Part shown: positions 8,056-16,633 of the stretch, in pieces
Layout of the letters: every line of letters starts with the position of its first letter
Numbering within the stretch: the first letter of the stretch is position 1
Assembly: GCA_900755895.1 (NCBI GenBank)
Contig: CAAEIG010000051.1
Span: forward strand, 1 to 64,000
DNA length: 64,000 bases
Direction: 5' to 3'
From: Clostridia bacterium
Lineage (GTDB): Bacteria; Bacillota; Clostridia; Oscillospirales; Acutalibacteraceae
Notes under the pieces: generated by a model
What the model was told of the DNA's origin: nothing
Database searches by the model: none
Seen by the model: the letters and a program-made list of their open reading frames with translations, nothing else
Program-made: the position numbers and the translations under genes

Positions 8056-8104
8056 CCCGTCGTCCCCCTGTGTAAAATGCGGCACGCCAGCGCCGTATTT
8101 TTTT

Positions 8105-8134
8105 ATTATACCTCAAGGGAACACCCCTTGTACA
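8105..8134 (-). promoter_or_regulatory. Promoter of the GTPase-NYN fusion gene
   Basis: A weak -35 (TGTACA, 8134-8129), an 18-base spacer and a good -10 (TATAAT, 8110-8105). It lies back to back with the helicase promoter. Confidence 0.6.
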
Positions 8135-8170
8135 GTGGCTCTTTTTCCAGTGGAACCCCTCGCTTTCCCC

Positions 8171-8199
8171 TTGCGGATCACAACTTTCCCTGGTATAAT
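8171..8199 (+). promoter_or_regulatory. Promoter of the helicase gene
   Basis: TTGCGG (8171-8176), a 17-base spacer and TATAAT (8194-8199), 35 bases before the start codon. Confidence 0.75.
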
Positions 8200-8233
8200 G
8201 AAAACAAATGTTTGCCTGGAAGGAGAGGGCACT

Positions 8234-10390
8234 ATGGATATGCTAAAAGATCTCAACAGCGCCCAACGGGAGGCTGTCACCACCACCGAGGGCTTTGTAC
8301 GGGTCATCGCAGGTGCTGGCTCCGGCAAGACCAGGGCGCTCTCCCACCGGTTTGCCTTTCTGGTCAACGAGCTGGGCATTCTCCCCGGGAACATCCTGTG
8401 CGTCACCTTCACCAACAAGTCCGCCAGTGAGATGCGCCAGCGGATCCACCGCCTCACCGGGGACAACGACACCGGCTACATCAACACCTTTCACGGCTTC
8501 TGTGTCTCCGTACTGCAAGAGGACAGCCACGCCGTCCAATACCCCAAAAGCTTTCTGGTGCTGGACAATGGCGACATCGACTCCATGCTGCAGATCATCT
8601 ACGAGGAACGGAACCTCACCCTGCGGGACATGACATTCTCCAAAGCCAGGGATATGATCGAGATTCGCAAACTGCAGAAGGAACCTGACTACTACCGGGA
8701 CATGATCGACATGTCCTTGGAGACTCTCAAGGAAAAGTACGACAATGCCACCTCCCCCGGGGACATCATCTTTTACGGCTACCTCTATCAGGAGAAAAAA
8801 TGCTTCGGCCTGGACTACAACGACCTGATCAAGTTTTCCCTCTACATCTTTCAAGAGCATCCGGATATCCGCTTGAAATGGCAGCAACGGCTGGAGTACA
8901 TCATGATCGATGAGTTTCAGGACATCGACCAGCTGCAGTACAACCTGATGGAGGTCCTCTGTGACTATCACAAGAACTTATTTATTGTGGGAGACCCGGA
9001 CCAGACCATCTACACCTGGAGAGGAGCCAATGTCAAGTTCCTGCTGGACTTTGACAAGGAGTTTCCCGGCACAAAGACCATCCTCATGATGGAAAATTAC
9101 CGCTCCACTCCCCAGATCCTGCAAGCAGCCAACTCACTGATCGCCAAAAACCAGCATCGCATCCCCAAGGAGTTGATCCCGACTCTGCCCGCCGGAGAAC
9201 CGGTGACCTGCTGCCTAGCGGAAAACCAGGACGCTGAAGCCCAGTGGATCACGGGCCAGATTCAGCAGCTTCACGACCAGGGCACACCCTATCGGGACAT
9301 GGCGGTGCTCTACCGGGCACACTACGTCACTCGGGCGGTGGAGCAGGCATTGCTGGAAAACCAGGTTCCCTATACCATCTATAGCGGCGTGCAGTTTTTC
9401 CAGCGGATGGAAGTCAAGGACGCCCTGTGCTACCTGCGGATGATCGCCTACCAGGACGACCTGTCCTTTCTGCGGATTGCCAATGTACCCAAGCGCAGCC
9501 TGGGCAAACGACGGATGGCCTTCCTGCAGCAGGCAGCCCAGGAGACTGGCTGCTCCCTCTACCAGGCGTTGGAGCGGAATGTGGATGGTCCCCTGTTCCA
9601 GGGGACCAAGGCAAAATCCTTCCTCAGCCTGATCCGGAAGTTCTCTCAAAACTATGAGGGAAGGCCGGTTTCCGAGGTGCTCTCGGCGTTGCTCAATGAG
9701 AGCGGCTATGAGGAGATGCTCCGCACAGAGGGCAGCCAGGAACGGCTGGACAATCTGGCCGAGCTGAAACAGTCCATCTACGAATTTGAGACCACCTGTG
9801 GCGAAGAGGTCACCTTGACCCACTATCTAAACCATGTAGCGCTGTTCACCAACGCTGACACAGGAGAGCCCGGGGACCGGGTGAAACTGATGACCGTCCA
9901 CGCGGCTAAGGGATTGGAGTTTCCCACGGTTTTCCTCTGCGGCATGAACGAGGGGATCTTCCCCTCCCGAAAAGTCCGCACCCTGCCGGGCATGGAGGAG
10001 GAACGGCGTCTGGCCTTTGTGGCACTGACAAGAGCTCAGCAGCGGCTGTACCTCTCCGAGGCGGATGGCCGCAACTTTGACGGATCCCCCCGGTACCCCT
10101 CCCGGTTCATCCTGGACATTGACCCCACCCTGCTGGAGTTCACCCAGCCGCCCCAGGAGGGACTGCTCCAAGAGGCCCGGGACTACATCGCCCGCAGCAC
10201 CCGTTACCTTCCCACGGACGAGGAAGGCTTCTTGCTGGAACCAGGCCAGCGCGTGCGGCACTTCCTCTTTGGGGAAGGCACCGTACTGGAAACCGATGGG
10301 GAGACGGGCGCCCACTTAATTCAGTTTGACGATATGAAAACTCCTCGAAAGATCTCCTATAAGGTGAAGCTGGAGAAGCTGGAACCCTGA
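8234..10390 (+). CDS. UvrD/PcrA-like superfamily 1 ATP-dependent DNA helicase
   Basis: A helicase of 718 residues. The superfamily 1A motifs run in order: LNSAQREAV (Q motif), GAGSGKT (Walker A, about residue 30), TFTNKSASEM (Ia), NTFHGF, DEFQDID (Walker B), VGDPDQTIYTWRGA (III), ENYRS (IV), TVHAAKGLEFPTVFL (V) and VALTRAQQRLYL (VI). The C-terminal 45 residues look like the Tudor-like, RNA-polymerase-binding tail of PcrA (GQRVRHFLFGEGTV ... IQFDD). The expected role is 3'-5' unwinding in repair and conflict resolution. It is clearly UvrD/Rep/PcrA family, but I cannot say whether it is the main PcrA or a paralog. The start at 8234 has AGGAGAGG upstream. It is a single-gene unit with promoter and terminator. 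Confidence 0.93.
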   Translation: MDMLKDLNSAQREAVTTTEGFVRVIAGAGSGKTRALSHRFAFLVNELGILPGNILCVTFTNKSASEMRQRIHRLTGDNDTGYINTFHGFCVSVLQEDSHAVQYPKSFLVLDNGDIDSMLQIIYEERNLTLRDMTFSKARDMIEIRKLQKEPDYYRDMIDMSLETLKEKYDNATSPGDIIFYGYLYQEKKCFGLDYNDLIKFSLYIFQEHPDIRLKWQQRLEYIMIDEFQDIDQLQYNLMEVLCDYHKNLFIVGDPDQTIYTWRGANVKFLLDFDKEFPGTKTILMMENYRSTPQILQAANSLIAKNQHRIPKELIPTLPAGEPVTCCLAENQDAEAQWITGQIQQLHDQGTPYRDMAVLYRAHYVTRAVEQALLENQVPYTIYSGVQFFQRMEVKDALCYLRMIAYQDDLSFLRIANVPKRSLGKRRMAFLQQAAQETGCSLYQALERNVDGPLFQGTKAKSFLSLIRKFSQNYEGRPVSEVLSALLNESGYEEMLRTEGSQERLDNLAELKQSIYEFETTCGEEVTLTHYLNHVALFTNADTGEPGDRVKLMTVHAAKGLEFPTVFLCGMNEGIFPSRKVRTLPGMEEERRLAFVALTRAQQRLYLSEADGRNFDGSPRYPSRFILDIDPTLLEFTQPPQEGLLQEARDYIARSTRYLPTDEEGFLLEPGQRVRHFLFGEGTVLETDGETGAHLIQFDDMKTPRKISYKVKLEKLEP

Positions 10391-10432
10391 ACGCAGAAGT
10401 TTTTGTGGTGCTGACCCGTTTCGGAACACAAC

Positions 10433-10469
10433 AAAAGGACATCTGAGCCTAAACTCAGATGTCCTTTTT
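10433..10469 (+). terminator. Intrinsic terminator (helicase gene)
   Basis: A perfect 15-bp stem (AAAAGGACATCTGAG and its complement) with a 6-base loop and a T-run. The A-rich 5' arm lets it work in both directions, so it may also serve the minus-strand gene ending at 10531. Confidence 0.85.
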
Positions 10470-10530
10470 CAATACTAGTAAAAGGGGCGCTACCCGGTGC
10501 TATGGTCCTGGGTCCACACCACAAAAGCGT

Positions 10531-12099
10531 TTAATTTGCCTCGCTCACTGCTTCATGCAATGTTTTCCGCACTGCGCCGGGGCCAGCGTTGAGCAGGTTG
10601 AAATCCTCCACCACACGCTGAATAAGTCCAGCGGCTTTCAGATCCGTACCCCAGACGGTTTCGTCCTCCAACAGACCGGCAAAGCTCTCTTCGGTGGCAG
10701 GCTCTCCAAAGGGCAGCTGACGCACCACCGGCTGCAGCTTCTCCAACAGGGGATCGGGGGAGCATGCGAACTCCTTCCCCTCATCGTCCACGCCCTTTAA
10801 GTACCGCAGCCAACCTGCCAGCACCAGGGGCATCAGACGAAGATTCTGGGAATCTCCACGCTTCTGATGCAATCCGATATCCACACCAAAGCGGATGGGC
10901 AGCTTTTGAGAGGTATCCGTGGCGATCCGCTGGGGAGTGTCCGGCATGAAGGGGTTGGGGAAGCGCTGGGTCAGCACTTCCTGCAAGAACTGCTCCGGAT
11001 CAATGACACCCGGATCAATGACTACGGGCATGCCTTCCTTGCGGCTCATCTGAGTGACCAGCTCCCGCAGGTCCTCATCCCCCATCTCTCCGGCAATGGT
11101 GGTATGGCCCATCAGACAGCCAAAAATGGCCAGTGCAGTGTGCAGCGGGTTCAGGCAGGTGCAAACTTTCATGCTCTCCACAGCGTTCACCGTGTCACGA
11201 TCCGTAAACAGCACACCGGCCTTCTCCAGTGGAGGACGTCCGGCAGGGAAATCGTCCTCAATCACTAGGTACTGGGGTTTCTCCGCGTTGACAAAGGCTC
11301 CGGTATAGGTGTGCTTCTCCGTCACCAGGATCTCCATACCCTCTAGGCCGTCCTCTTCCAAGGCCTTCTGAACGCTCTCGTGGGGACGAGGCGTGATCTT
11401 GTCGATCATGCTCCAGGGGAAGGAGAGCTTCTCCTGGGCATAGGCATAGGCCTCCGCAGACACATAGCCCGCCGCTTTCCAGGCATCCAGGATCTGGAAG
11501 AAGGAGCTCCGCAGCTTTTCTCCATTGTGAGAGCAGTTGTCCATGGAGACCAAAGCCAAGGGTTGGGCACAGGCCTCATACCGGGCCAAGCAGCATGCCA
11601 CCAACTGAGCCAAGAAGCTCTTGGCCTGCTGGGGGGGCGTCTCCATATCCGCCTTCACCGCCGGAGTGACGGCATAACCCTTCTCTGTGATGGTGAAGGA
11701 CACCATCTGCAGACTGGGCTTCTGGAAGATCTCCTGCACCCGGCCGGTGTCCTCGGGCAGAGTGAGGCTCTCGGCCAGAGAGCCCACGATCTCCTTTTCC
11801 ATGGATCCGTCCGCCAGAAGGCTTACCGCCACAGCCAGATTGTCATAGGGGCGCAGGGAGTCGGTGACCACCTGGCCATCATAGCCCTCGCAGCAGATAA
11901 TGCCAGTATCCCACTCTCCCCGATTCAAAAGCCGCTGGCAGAGCACCGCTGGAAAAGCGCGAAAAATATTGCCCGCTCCAAAATGCAGCCATGTAGGAGC
12001 TTCCATCGTGCGGCGAACCATGGCCTCCCGGTCGTACTCCGGCAGAGCATAGCCCTGGGGTGCTCGCCCCTCTTGCAAGATCGTCTTGTCCAATTTCAT
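10531..12099 (-). CDS. Mannitol dehydrogenase family oxidoreductase (fructuronate reductase-like)
   Basis: 522 residues, a usual length for the polyol/long-chain mannitol dehydrogenase family. The N-terminal Rossmann region carries WLHFGAGNIFRAF. The middle contains SMDNCSHNGEKL, matching the family's M-D-N-x-x-x-N-G signature. The C-terminal catalytic part has MKVCTCLNPLHTALAI, where the Lys and His (K-x5-N-x-x-H) are the expected catalytic residues. The reaction is NAD(P)-dependent interconversion of a keto-sugar or keto-uronate and the polyol or aldonate. Fructuronate or tagaturonate reductase is the best guess, but no uronate genes are nearby. A strong AGGAGG precedes the ATG. It is monocistronic with its own promoter. 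Confidence 0.85.
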   Translation of the reverse strand: MKLDKTILQEGRAPQGYALPEYDREAMVRRTMEAPTWLHFGAGNIFRAFPAVLCQRLLNRGEWDTGIICCEGYDGQVVTDSLRPYDNLAVAVSLLADGSMEKEIVGSLAESLTLPEDTGRVQEIFQKPSLQMVSFTITEKGYAVTPAVKADMETPPQQAKSFLAQLVACCLARYEACAQPLALVSMDNCSHNGEKLRSSFFQILDAWKAAGYVSAEAYAYAQEKLSFPWSMIDKITPRPHESVQKALEEDGLEGMEILVTEKHTYTGAFVNAEKPQYLVIEDDFPAGRPPLEKAGVLFTDRDTVNAVESMKVCTCLNPLHTALAIFGCLMGHTTIAGEMGDEDLRELVTQMSRKEGMPVVIDPGVIDPEQFLQEVLTQRFPNPFMPDTPQRIATDTSQKLPIRFGVDIGLHQKRGDSQNLRLMPLVLAGWLRYLKGVDDEGKEFACSPDPLLEKLQPVVRQLPFGEPATEESFAGLLEDETVWGTDLKAAGLIQRVVEDFNLLNAGPGAVRKTLHEAVSEAN

Positions 12100-12160
12100 A
12101 AAAGAATCCTCCTAAATCCGTCAAAGAGACGCTTTTCGGACCAGTTTTTTCTAGTAATAA

Positions 12161-12189
12161 AGTATAATCCAAACAGTTTCTGAAATCAA
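12161..12189 (-). promoter_or_regulatory. Promoter of the mannitol-dehydrogenase-family gene
   Basis: TTGATT (12189-12184), a 17-base spacer and TATACT (12166-12161). Confidence 0.7.
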
Positions 12190-12229
12190 GACCTGCCCTG
12201 CGCACAAACAAAAAGTGAGGAAAATCGCG

Positions 12230-12261
12230 CAAAAAATGACCCCCGAAATTCGAGGGTCATT
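12230..12261 (-). terminator. Intrinsic terminator of the hydrogenase maturation operon
   Basis: AATGACCC and GGGTCATT arms around a short loop, followed on the minus strand by a T-run, twelve bases after the hydF stop. Confidence 0.85.
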
Positions 12262-12273
12262 AGGAGTACTCCA

Positions 12274-13473
12274 TCAGGGAAGCATTGCGTAAAGATCGGG
12301 GAAAAGCTCTACACTGCGCTTCAGTATACCCTTCAAATGGGCGATGGTGATACCGTAATTGGTGAAGGGCACTCCATTGTCCGCGGAGGTCTTCCGGCGA
12401 TAGGTGATTTCCCGCTCACCCAGCATACAGCCGCCGCAGTGGATCACCAACCGGTACCGGGAGAGATCCTCCGGGAAGTCCCTGCCGGAGGAATGCTCCA
12501 GCACCAGCTCCTTACCAGTGTATTCCCGCAGCCATTTGGGGATTTTCACCGTGCCGATATCCTCACACTGCCGGTGATGGGTGCATCCCTCTGCAATGAG
12601 GACCTTATCCCCATCCTGCAGCTGGTCAATGGCTGCCACACCTCGGACAGCATCCTCCAAAAAGCCCTTGTACCGGGCCATCAGGATGGAAAAGGAAGTC
12701 AGCGGGATATCTTTGGGCGTATCCCGGTCCACCTGGGCAAAGGCCTGGCTATCGGTGACCACCATGCGGGGCTTCGTACCCAGCTTCTTCAAGGTATCCG
12801 CCAAGCCGTCCTCTTTGACCACCACGGCGGTGCAGTCGGAATCCAACACGTCCCGGATCGTCTGCTGCTGGGGTAGGATCAGTCTGCCCTTGGGAGCAGC
12901 ACTGTCAATGGGAGTCACCAGCACCACCAAGTCCCCGGGAGTGAGCAGGTCCCCAATGAGCCGCCTGCCATTGCCCTCTGTTTTTGTCAGACGGGCAATG
13001 CGCTCTTTCAGCTCTTCCATGCCCTCTTTTGTCTGAGCGCTGACCGCCAACTCGTTGTCCCCCAAAACATGGACGGCGGTTAAATCGCTTTTATTATATG
13101 CCACCAAGTAGGGAATGTTCTTCTGACTGAACAGGGAAATCAGTTCCTCGTCCACGGCGGTCTTGCCCTGGGTGGCATCCACCACCAACACAGCACAGTC
13201 CGCCCGGTTGAGGATCTGTTTTGTCCGCTTCACCCGAAGCTCCCCCAGGGTGCCTTCGTCGTCAAAACCGGGGGTGTCGATAATCACCACGGGCCCCATG
13301 GGCAGCAGCTCCATGGACTTGTACACCGGATCGGTGGTGGTGCCCTTGACATCGGAAACCACGGAAAGCTCCTGGTTGGTCACAGCATTGACCACGCTGG
13401 ATTTTCCGGCATTGCGCCTGCCGAAAAAGCCGATGTGTACCCGCTCCCCGGAAGGGGTGTCGTTTAAACTCAT
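12274..13473 (-). CDS. hydF: [FeFe]-hydrogenase H-cluster maturation GTPase HydF
   Basis: HydF is the scaffold on which HydE and HydG products assemble into the 2Fe subcluster, which it delivers to the hydrogenase HydA. At 399 residues it has the family length. Residues 1-170 are an Era-like GTPase domain (GRRNAGKS P-loop, DTPGFDDEGT, NKSD). A dimerisation domain follows. The C-terminal cluster domain has the expected ligands C-T-H (EGCTHHRQC) and, about 50 residues later, HCGGC. AAAGGAG precedes the ATG. It is the last gene after TM1266-type regulator, hydE and hydG, 13 bases behind hydG and in front of a terminator. No hydA is in the window, so its client lies elsewhere. Confidence 0.97.
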   Translation of the reverse strand: MSLNDTPSGERVHIGFFGRRNAGKSSVVNAVTNQELSVVSDVKGTTTDPVYKSMELLPMGPVVIIDTPGFDDEGTLGELRVKRTKQILNRADCAVLVVDATQGKTAVDEELISLFSQKNIPYLVAYNKSDLTAVHVLGDNELAVSAQTKEGMEELKERIARLTKTEGNGRRLIGDLLTPGDLVVLVTPIDSAAPKGRLILPQQQTIRDVLDSDCTAVVVKEDGLADTLKKLGTKPRMVVTDSQAFAQVDRDTPKDIPLTSFSILMARYKGFLEDAVRGVAAIDQLQDGDKVLIAEGCTHHRQCEDIGTVKIPKWLREYTGKELVLEHSSGRDFPEDLSRYRLVIHCGGCMLGEREITYRRKTSADNGVPFTNYGITIAHLKGILKRSVELFPDLYAMLP

Positions 13474-13486
13474 ACGTTACGCTCCT

Positions 13487-14902
13487 TTAAAAACGGAAGT
13501 CCCGGATGCCCTGCTCGATCTTCTCCAGGTGATCCTTGCAGATCTCCTTGACCTTCTCCTTGGGAATATTCTCCAGCTCTGCCTGAATCAGCTTCTCACC
13601 AATGGCCTTTGTCTCGGGCGCGGCATAATCCATCAGGTACTCCTTCAGGGTCATCAAAGCGTTGGGATGGCAGCAGTTCTGGATCTGCCCGGCCTTACAC
13701 AGGCTCATGAACCGGTCACCGGTGCGTCCCTCCCGGTAGCAGGCGGTGCAGAAGGAGGGGATGTATCCCAGCTCCATCAGCCAACGGACGACTTCGTCCA
13801 AGGTACGATTGTCGGACACGTCGAACTGCTCGGTATCGTGAGGACGTTCCTCCTCGGTATATCCGCCCACGCTGGTGCGGGAACCGCCGGACACCTGAGA
13901 AATACCCAGATGCAATGCCCGCTCCCGAACACTCTGATTCTCACGGGTGGAGATAATCATGCCGGTGTAGGGCACAGCCACACGGATGCAGGCACAGATC
14001 TTCAGGAAGGTCTCATCGGTGATGCCGTTGTCGAACTCATCGGGGTCGATGTCATCGGCGTGCTTCACACGGGGGACACTGATGGTGTGGGGGCCCACGC
14101 CATGGACAGCCTCCAAGTGCTCGGCGTGCATCAACAGGCCGGCAAACTCATAGCGGTACAGCTCCAGGCCAAAGAGCACGCCCAGACCTACATCGTCGAT
14201 GCCGCCCTCCATGGCCCGGTCCATGGCCTCGGTGTGGTAGCAATAGTTGCTCTTGGGGCCAGTGGGATGGAGGTGCTCATAGCTCTGCTTATGATAAGTC
14301 TCCTGGAACAGGATGTAGGTGCCGATGCCGGCTTCTTTCAGCTTGCGGTAATTCTCCACAGTGGTGGCGGCGATGTTCACGTTCACACGGCGGATGGCGC
14401 CATTCTTATGCTTGATGGAGTAGATGGTCTTGATGCAGTCCAAGATGTACTCGATGGGGTTGTTCACCGGGTCCTCACCAGCCTCGATGGCCAGACGCTT
14501 GTGACCCATATCCTGCAGAGCCACAACCTCCTTTTCCACTTCCTCCTGGGTCAACTTCTTCCGGGGGATGTGCTTGTTCTTCATGTGGTAAGGACAGTAC
14601 AGACATCCGTTGACACAGTAATTGGACAGGTACAGCGGCGCGAAAATGACGATCCGGTTGCCATAAAAGTCCTTCTTGATCTGCTCGGCCAGTTCATACA
14701 GCTCCTGGACTTTCTCCGGAATCTCGCAGGCCAACAGCACAGATGCTTCCCGATGGCTGAGGCCTTTCCGCTCCCGAGCCTTGTTGAGAATCTGGTCAAT
14801 GACCTCCACATTGTTCTTGTTCTGGTCGGCGTATTCCAGCGTGTCCAGAATCTCCTGATGGTCAATAAACTCCTCAGCTTTGAGGGATTTGGGATTGTAC
14901 AT
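13487..14902 (-). CDS. hydG: [FeFe]-hydrogenase maturase HydG (tyrosine lyase)
   Basis: A radical SAM enzyme of 471 residues that splits tyrosine to give p-cresol plus the CO and cyanide ligands of the H-cluster, delivered on an Fe synthon. The SAM cluster motif is the CX3CX2C in NYCVNGCLYCPYH (about residues 96-103). The BATS-type core continues with LAIEAGEDP and LFQETYHKQSYE. The HydG-specific C-terminal [4Fe-4S] domain is present as FCTACYREGRTGDRFM, followed by further Cys residues. ThiH is the closest alternative, but the C-terminal cluster and the hyd context decide for HydG. AAAGGATG precedes the ATG. It lies 77 bases after hydE in the same operon. Confidence 0.97.
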   Translation of the reverse strand: MYNPKSLKAEEFIDHQEILDTLEYADQNKNNVEVIDQILNKARERKGLSHREASVLLACEIPEKVQELYELAEQIKKDFYGNRIVIFAPLYLSNYCVNGCLYCPYHMKNKHIPRKKLTQEEVEKEVVALQDMGHKRLAIEAGEDPVNNPIEYILDCIKTIYSIKHKNGAIRRVNVNIAATTVENYRKLKEAGIGTYILFQETYHKQSYEHLHPTGPKSNYCYHTEAMDRAMEGGIDDVGLGVLFGLELYRYEFAGLLMHAEHLEAVHGVGPHTISVPRVKHADDIDPDEFDNGITDETFLKICACIRVAVPYTGMIISTRENQSVRERALHLGISQVSGGSRTSVGGYTEEERPHDTEQFDVSDNRTLDEVVRWLMELGYIPSFCTACYREGRTGDRFMSLCKAGQIQNCCHPNALMTLKEYLMDYAAPETKAIGEKLIQAELENIPKEKVKEICKDHLEKIEQGIRDFRF

Positions 14903-14979
14903 GAATGAATCATCCTTTCTTTTGGGTCAGAAACTCTTTCCCGTCAGGGGAATTTCTATAGCAAGGGCTGGCGCCCTAA

Positions 14980-16041
14980 CTAACAAACAGATTGGGAAAC
15001 TCGGCTATCGCCCCGGTCCACAGGGATCCGATAACCAATCTTTTCCAGGCTCTGCCGCAGCAGTTCCAAACTCTCCGCAGCTTCGGCGCCGGAGTGCAGC
15101 TTGTTGTCATAGAGCAGGTACTTCTCCCGGGCATCCTCCGGGGAAAGGTTGGGCATCACCACATTGGCCCCGTGAAGAATCCCCTGCTCCCTGCCATTCT
15201 TCAGCAAAGTCCCCAGCGCCGTGGTGGCTGGCAGCAGCACGCCCGGCAGCATCAAACGAATCACCGACAGCAAGAACAGGGTCAACTCCCCACTGCCATT
15301 GGGGAACTCCCGGAAGGGGGTATCGTGCTGAGTGAGAAATGGGCCTATTCCAATCATGTGCGGAGAAAATTCTTTTAAGAACCGCAAATCCCGCACCAAA
15401 TCCTCTATGGTCTGGTAGGGGGACCCCACCATAAATCCGGCCCCCACCTGGTACCCCAGGTCCTTCAGCTCCCGCAGGCACTCCATCCGGTGGGCAAGGC
15501 TCAGCTCCGGGGGGTGCAGCTTGGCATAATGGCTGGCAGTGGCCGTCTCATGACGCAGAAGGTAGCGGTCGGCTCCGGCTTCCTTCAACCTGCGGTAGCT
15601 CTCCCGGCTGCGCTCCCCCACGGACAGGGTGATGGCACAATCCGGATGACGCTCCTTGATGGACACCACCAGGGGACACAACCTCTCGTCAGTGAACCAG
15701 GGATCCTCTCCACCTTGGAGCACAAAGGTGCGAAATCCAAGGTCATACCCCAAGTCGCAGCAGGCCAAAACCTCCTCCGGGGTCAAGCGGTAGCGCTGGG
15801 CCCTGTGGTTGCTCTTTCGGATGCCACAGTAGTAGCAGTCATTTTTACAGATATTGGTGAACTCAATCAGTCCCCGGATGAACACCTGATTGCCGTAATA
15901 CTGCTGGCAGGTCCGCTGGGCGCTCTCTCGAAGAAACTCGTTCGCCTCCGAGGTACGGGTGTTCAAAAGCTCCAACAGCTCCTCATCGGGCAGGTTGTGG
16001 TCCTGGGTCAGACGCTGGGCCAATTCCAGAGCGCGGGTCAC
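14980..16041 (-). CDS. hydE: [FeFe]-hydrogenase maturase HydE
   Basis: A radical SAM enzyme of 353 residues acting on an Fe-cysteine synthon during H-cluster assembly. The cluster motif is CX3CX2C in NICKNDCYYCGIR (about residues 64-71). LQGGEDPW and the HETA segment (LLRHETATASHYAKLHP) are typical of HydE and its biotin-synthase-like relatives. The start is a GTG whose bases overlap the stop of the regulator gene (GTGA junction), so translation is coupled. No second [4Fe-4S] CX7CX2C motif is apparent; it is optional in HydE. Spacing and order (regulator, E, G, F) mark a dedicated maturation operon. Confidence 0.96.
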   Translation of the reverse strand: MTRALELAQRLTQDHNLPDEELLELLNTRTSEANEFLRESAQRTCQQYYGNQVFIRGLIEFTNICKNDCYYCGIRKSNHRAQRYRLTPEEVLACCDLGYDLGFRTFVLQGGEDPWFTDERLCPLVVSIKERHPDCAITLSVGERSRESYRRLKEAGADRYLLRHETATASHYAKLHPPELSLAHRMECLRELKDLGYQVGAGFMVGSPYQTIEDLVRDLRFLKEFSPHMIGIGPFLTQHDTPFREFPNGSGELTLFLLSVIRLMLPGVLLPATTALGTLLKNGREQGILHGANVVMPNLSPEDAREKYLLYDNKLHSGAEAAESLELLRQSLEKIGYRIPVDRGDSRVSQSVC

Positions 16042-16289
16042 GATTTCACCCCCGCATAGGCTGTTTTGGAGCTGACTCCTCGCAGTCTGCCCACCTTGCC
16101 CGACAGGGCCGAGATGGCGTCCTGGGGAGCATCCACTGCAATACTGATGATGTTGAGCCCCTTCTGACGATAGGGAATTCCCATGCGGCCAATGATATAT
16201 TCCCGGTATTCGTGGAGGATCTCATTGAGTTGCTCCACCGATTCCTCCGATTCCACGACAATGCCGATGACGGCAATACGCGTCTCCAC
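16038..16289 (-). CDS. TM1266-type iron-only hydrogenase system regulator
   Basis: A small ACT/NikR-like alpha/beta protein of 83 residues: an N-terminal VETRIAVIGIVVE strand, two helices, a central GRMGIPYRQKGLNIISIAVDA segment and a final GRLRGVSSKTAY. This is the pattern of the putative iron-only hydrogenase system regulator (TM1266 family), usually found with hydE/F/G. The start is GTG at 16289, with AAGGAG eight bases upstream; an upstream frame to 16340 would begin inside the terminator hairpin. It is the first gene of the maturation operon and overlaps hydE by four bases. The ligand and DNA target are not known; metal or NAD-type sensing has been suggested for relatives. Confidence 0.88.
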   Translation of the reverse strand: METRIAVIGIVVESEESVEQLNEILHEYREYIIGRMGIPYRQKGLNIISIAVDAPQDAISALSGKVGRLRGVSSKTAYAGVKS

Positions 16290-16310
16290 AGGCAATGCTC
16301 CTTTCCGCTG

Positions 16311-16513
16311 ACATAAAGAAAGCCGCGCCCTGAAAGGCACGGCAAAAGGACCGGGATTCCCCCGGGAAGCTCCTATGGTTACCGGCCTTCCACCTCAAAC
16401 AATTTTGGTGTCAGGGACAGCGCCGCTCTTTTGGGAAGAGGCCCCGCTTTGCTTTGGAGCCCTACTCCGGGGACTCCGCAGGAACGCGGGACGGTCTGCC
16501 TTGCGGCTTTCTT
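16311..16513 (-). ncRNA. Structured leader RNA of the hydrogenase maturation operon (unassigned)
   Basis: About 200 nt between a good promoter and the first gene. The first 11 transcribed bases (AAGAAAGCCGC, 16513-16503) pair perfectly with the 3' side of the terminator (GCGGCTTTCTT, 16326-16316). That closes a multibranched fold and competes with the terminator stem (GCCGUGCC/GGGCGCGGC, 16343-16322). Inside are local hairpins: CCGCG/UGCGG, GGAG/CUCC within CCCC/GGGG, CUCUU/AAGAG, CACCAAA/UUUGAGGUG and UUCC/GGAA. End-to-end pairing that excludes a terminator is riboswitch-like logic. A 6S-like RNA ending at the terminator is the main alternative. I could not match it to a known class. Confidence 0.6.
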
Positions 16514-16518
16514 GACTT

Positions 16519-16547
16519 AGTATACCACGGGAAAATGGAAATTTCAA
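16519..16547 (-). promoter_or_regulatory. Promoter of the hydrogenase maturation operon and leader RNA
   Basis: TTGAAA (16547-16542), a 17-base spacer and TATACT (16524-16519). The predicted start is near 16512. Confidence 0.8.
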
Positions 16548-16581
16548 ACAAAATTTGAGAATTTATCTCAATTTTCTCAAA

Positions 16582-16602
16582 AGAAAAAACCGGAACGGTT
16601 TC
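16582..16602 (-). terminator. Intrinsic terminator of the PiT-DUF47 operon
   Basis: AAACCG and CGGTTT arms with a 3-base loop, followed by a T-run on the minus strand, about 30 bases after the DUF47 stop. Confidence 0.65.
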
Positions 16603-16633
16603 CCGCCTCGGTAAAGTGCCTTGATTAAGTCTA

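Noticed and set aside
16311..16513. T-box, FMN, TPP, cobalamin, SAM-I or M-box riboswitch in the hyd leader
   Set aside because: The hallmark strings of these classes (for example the AGGGUGGNACCGCG T-box and the B12 box) are absent. Left as unassigned.
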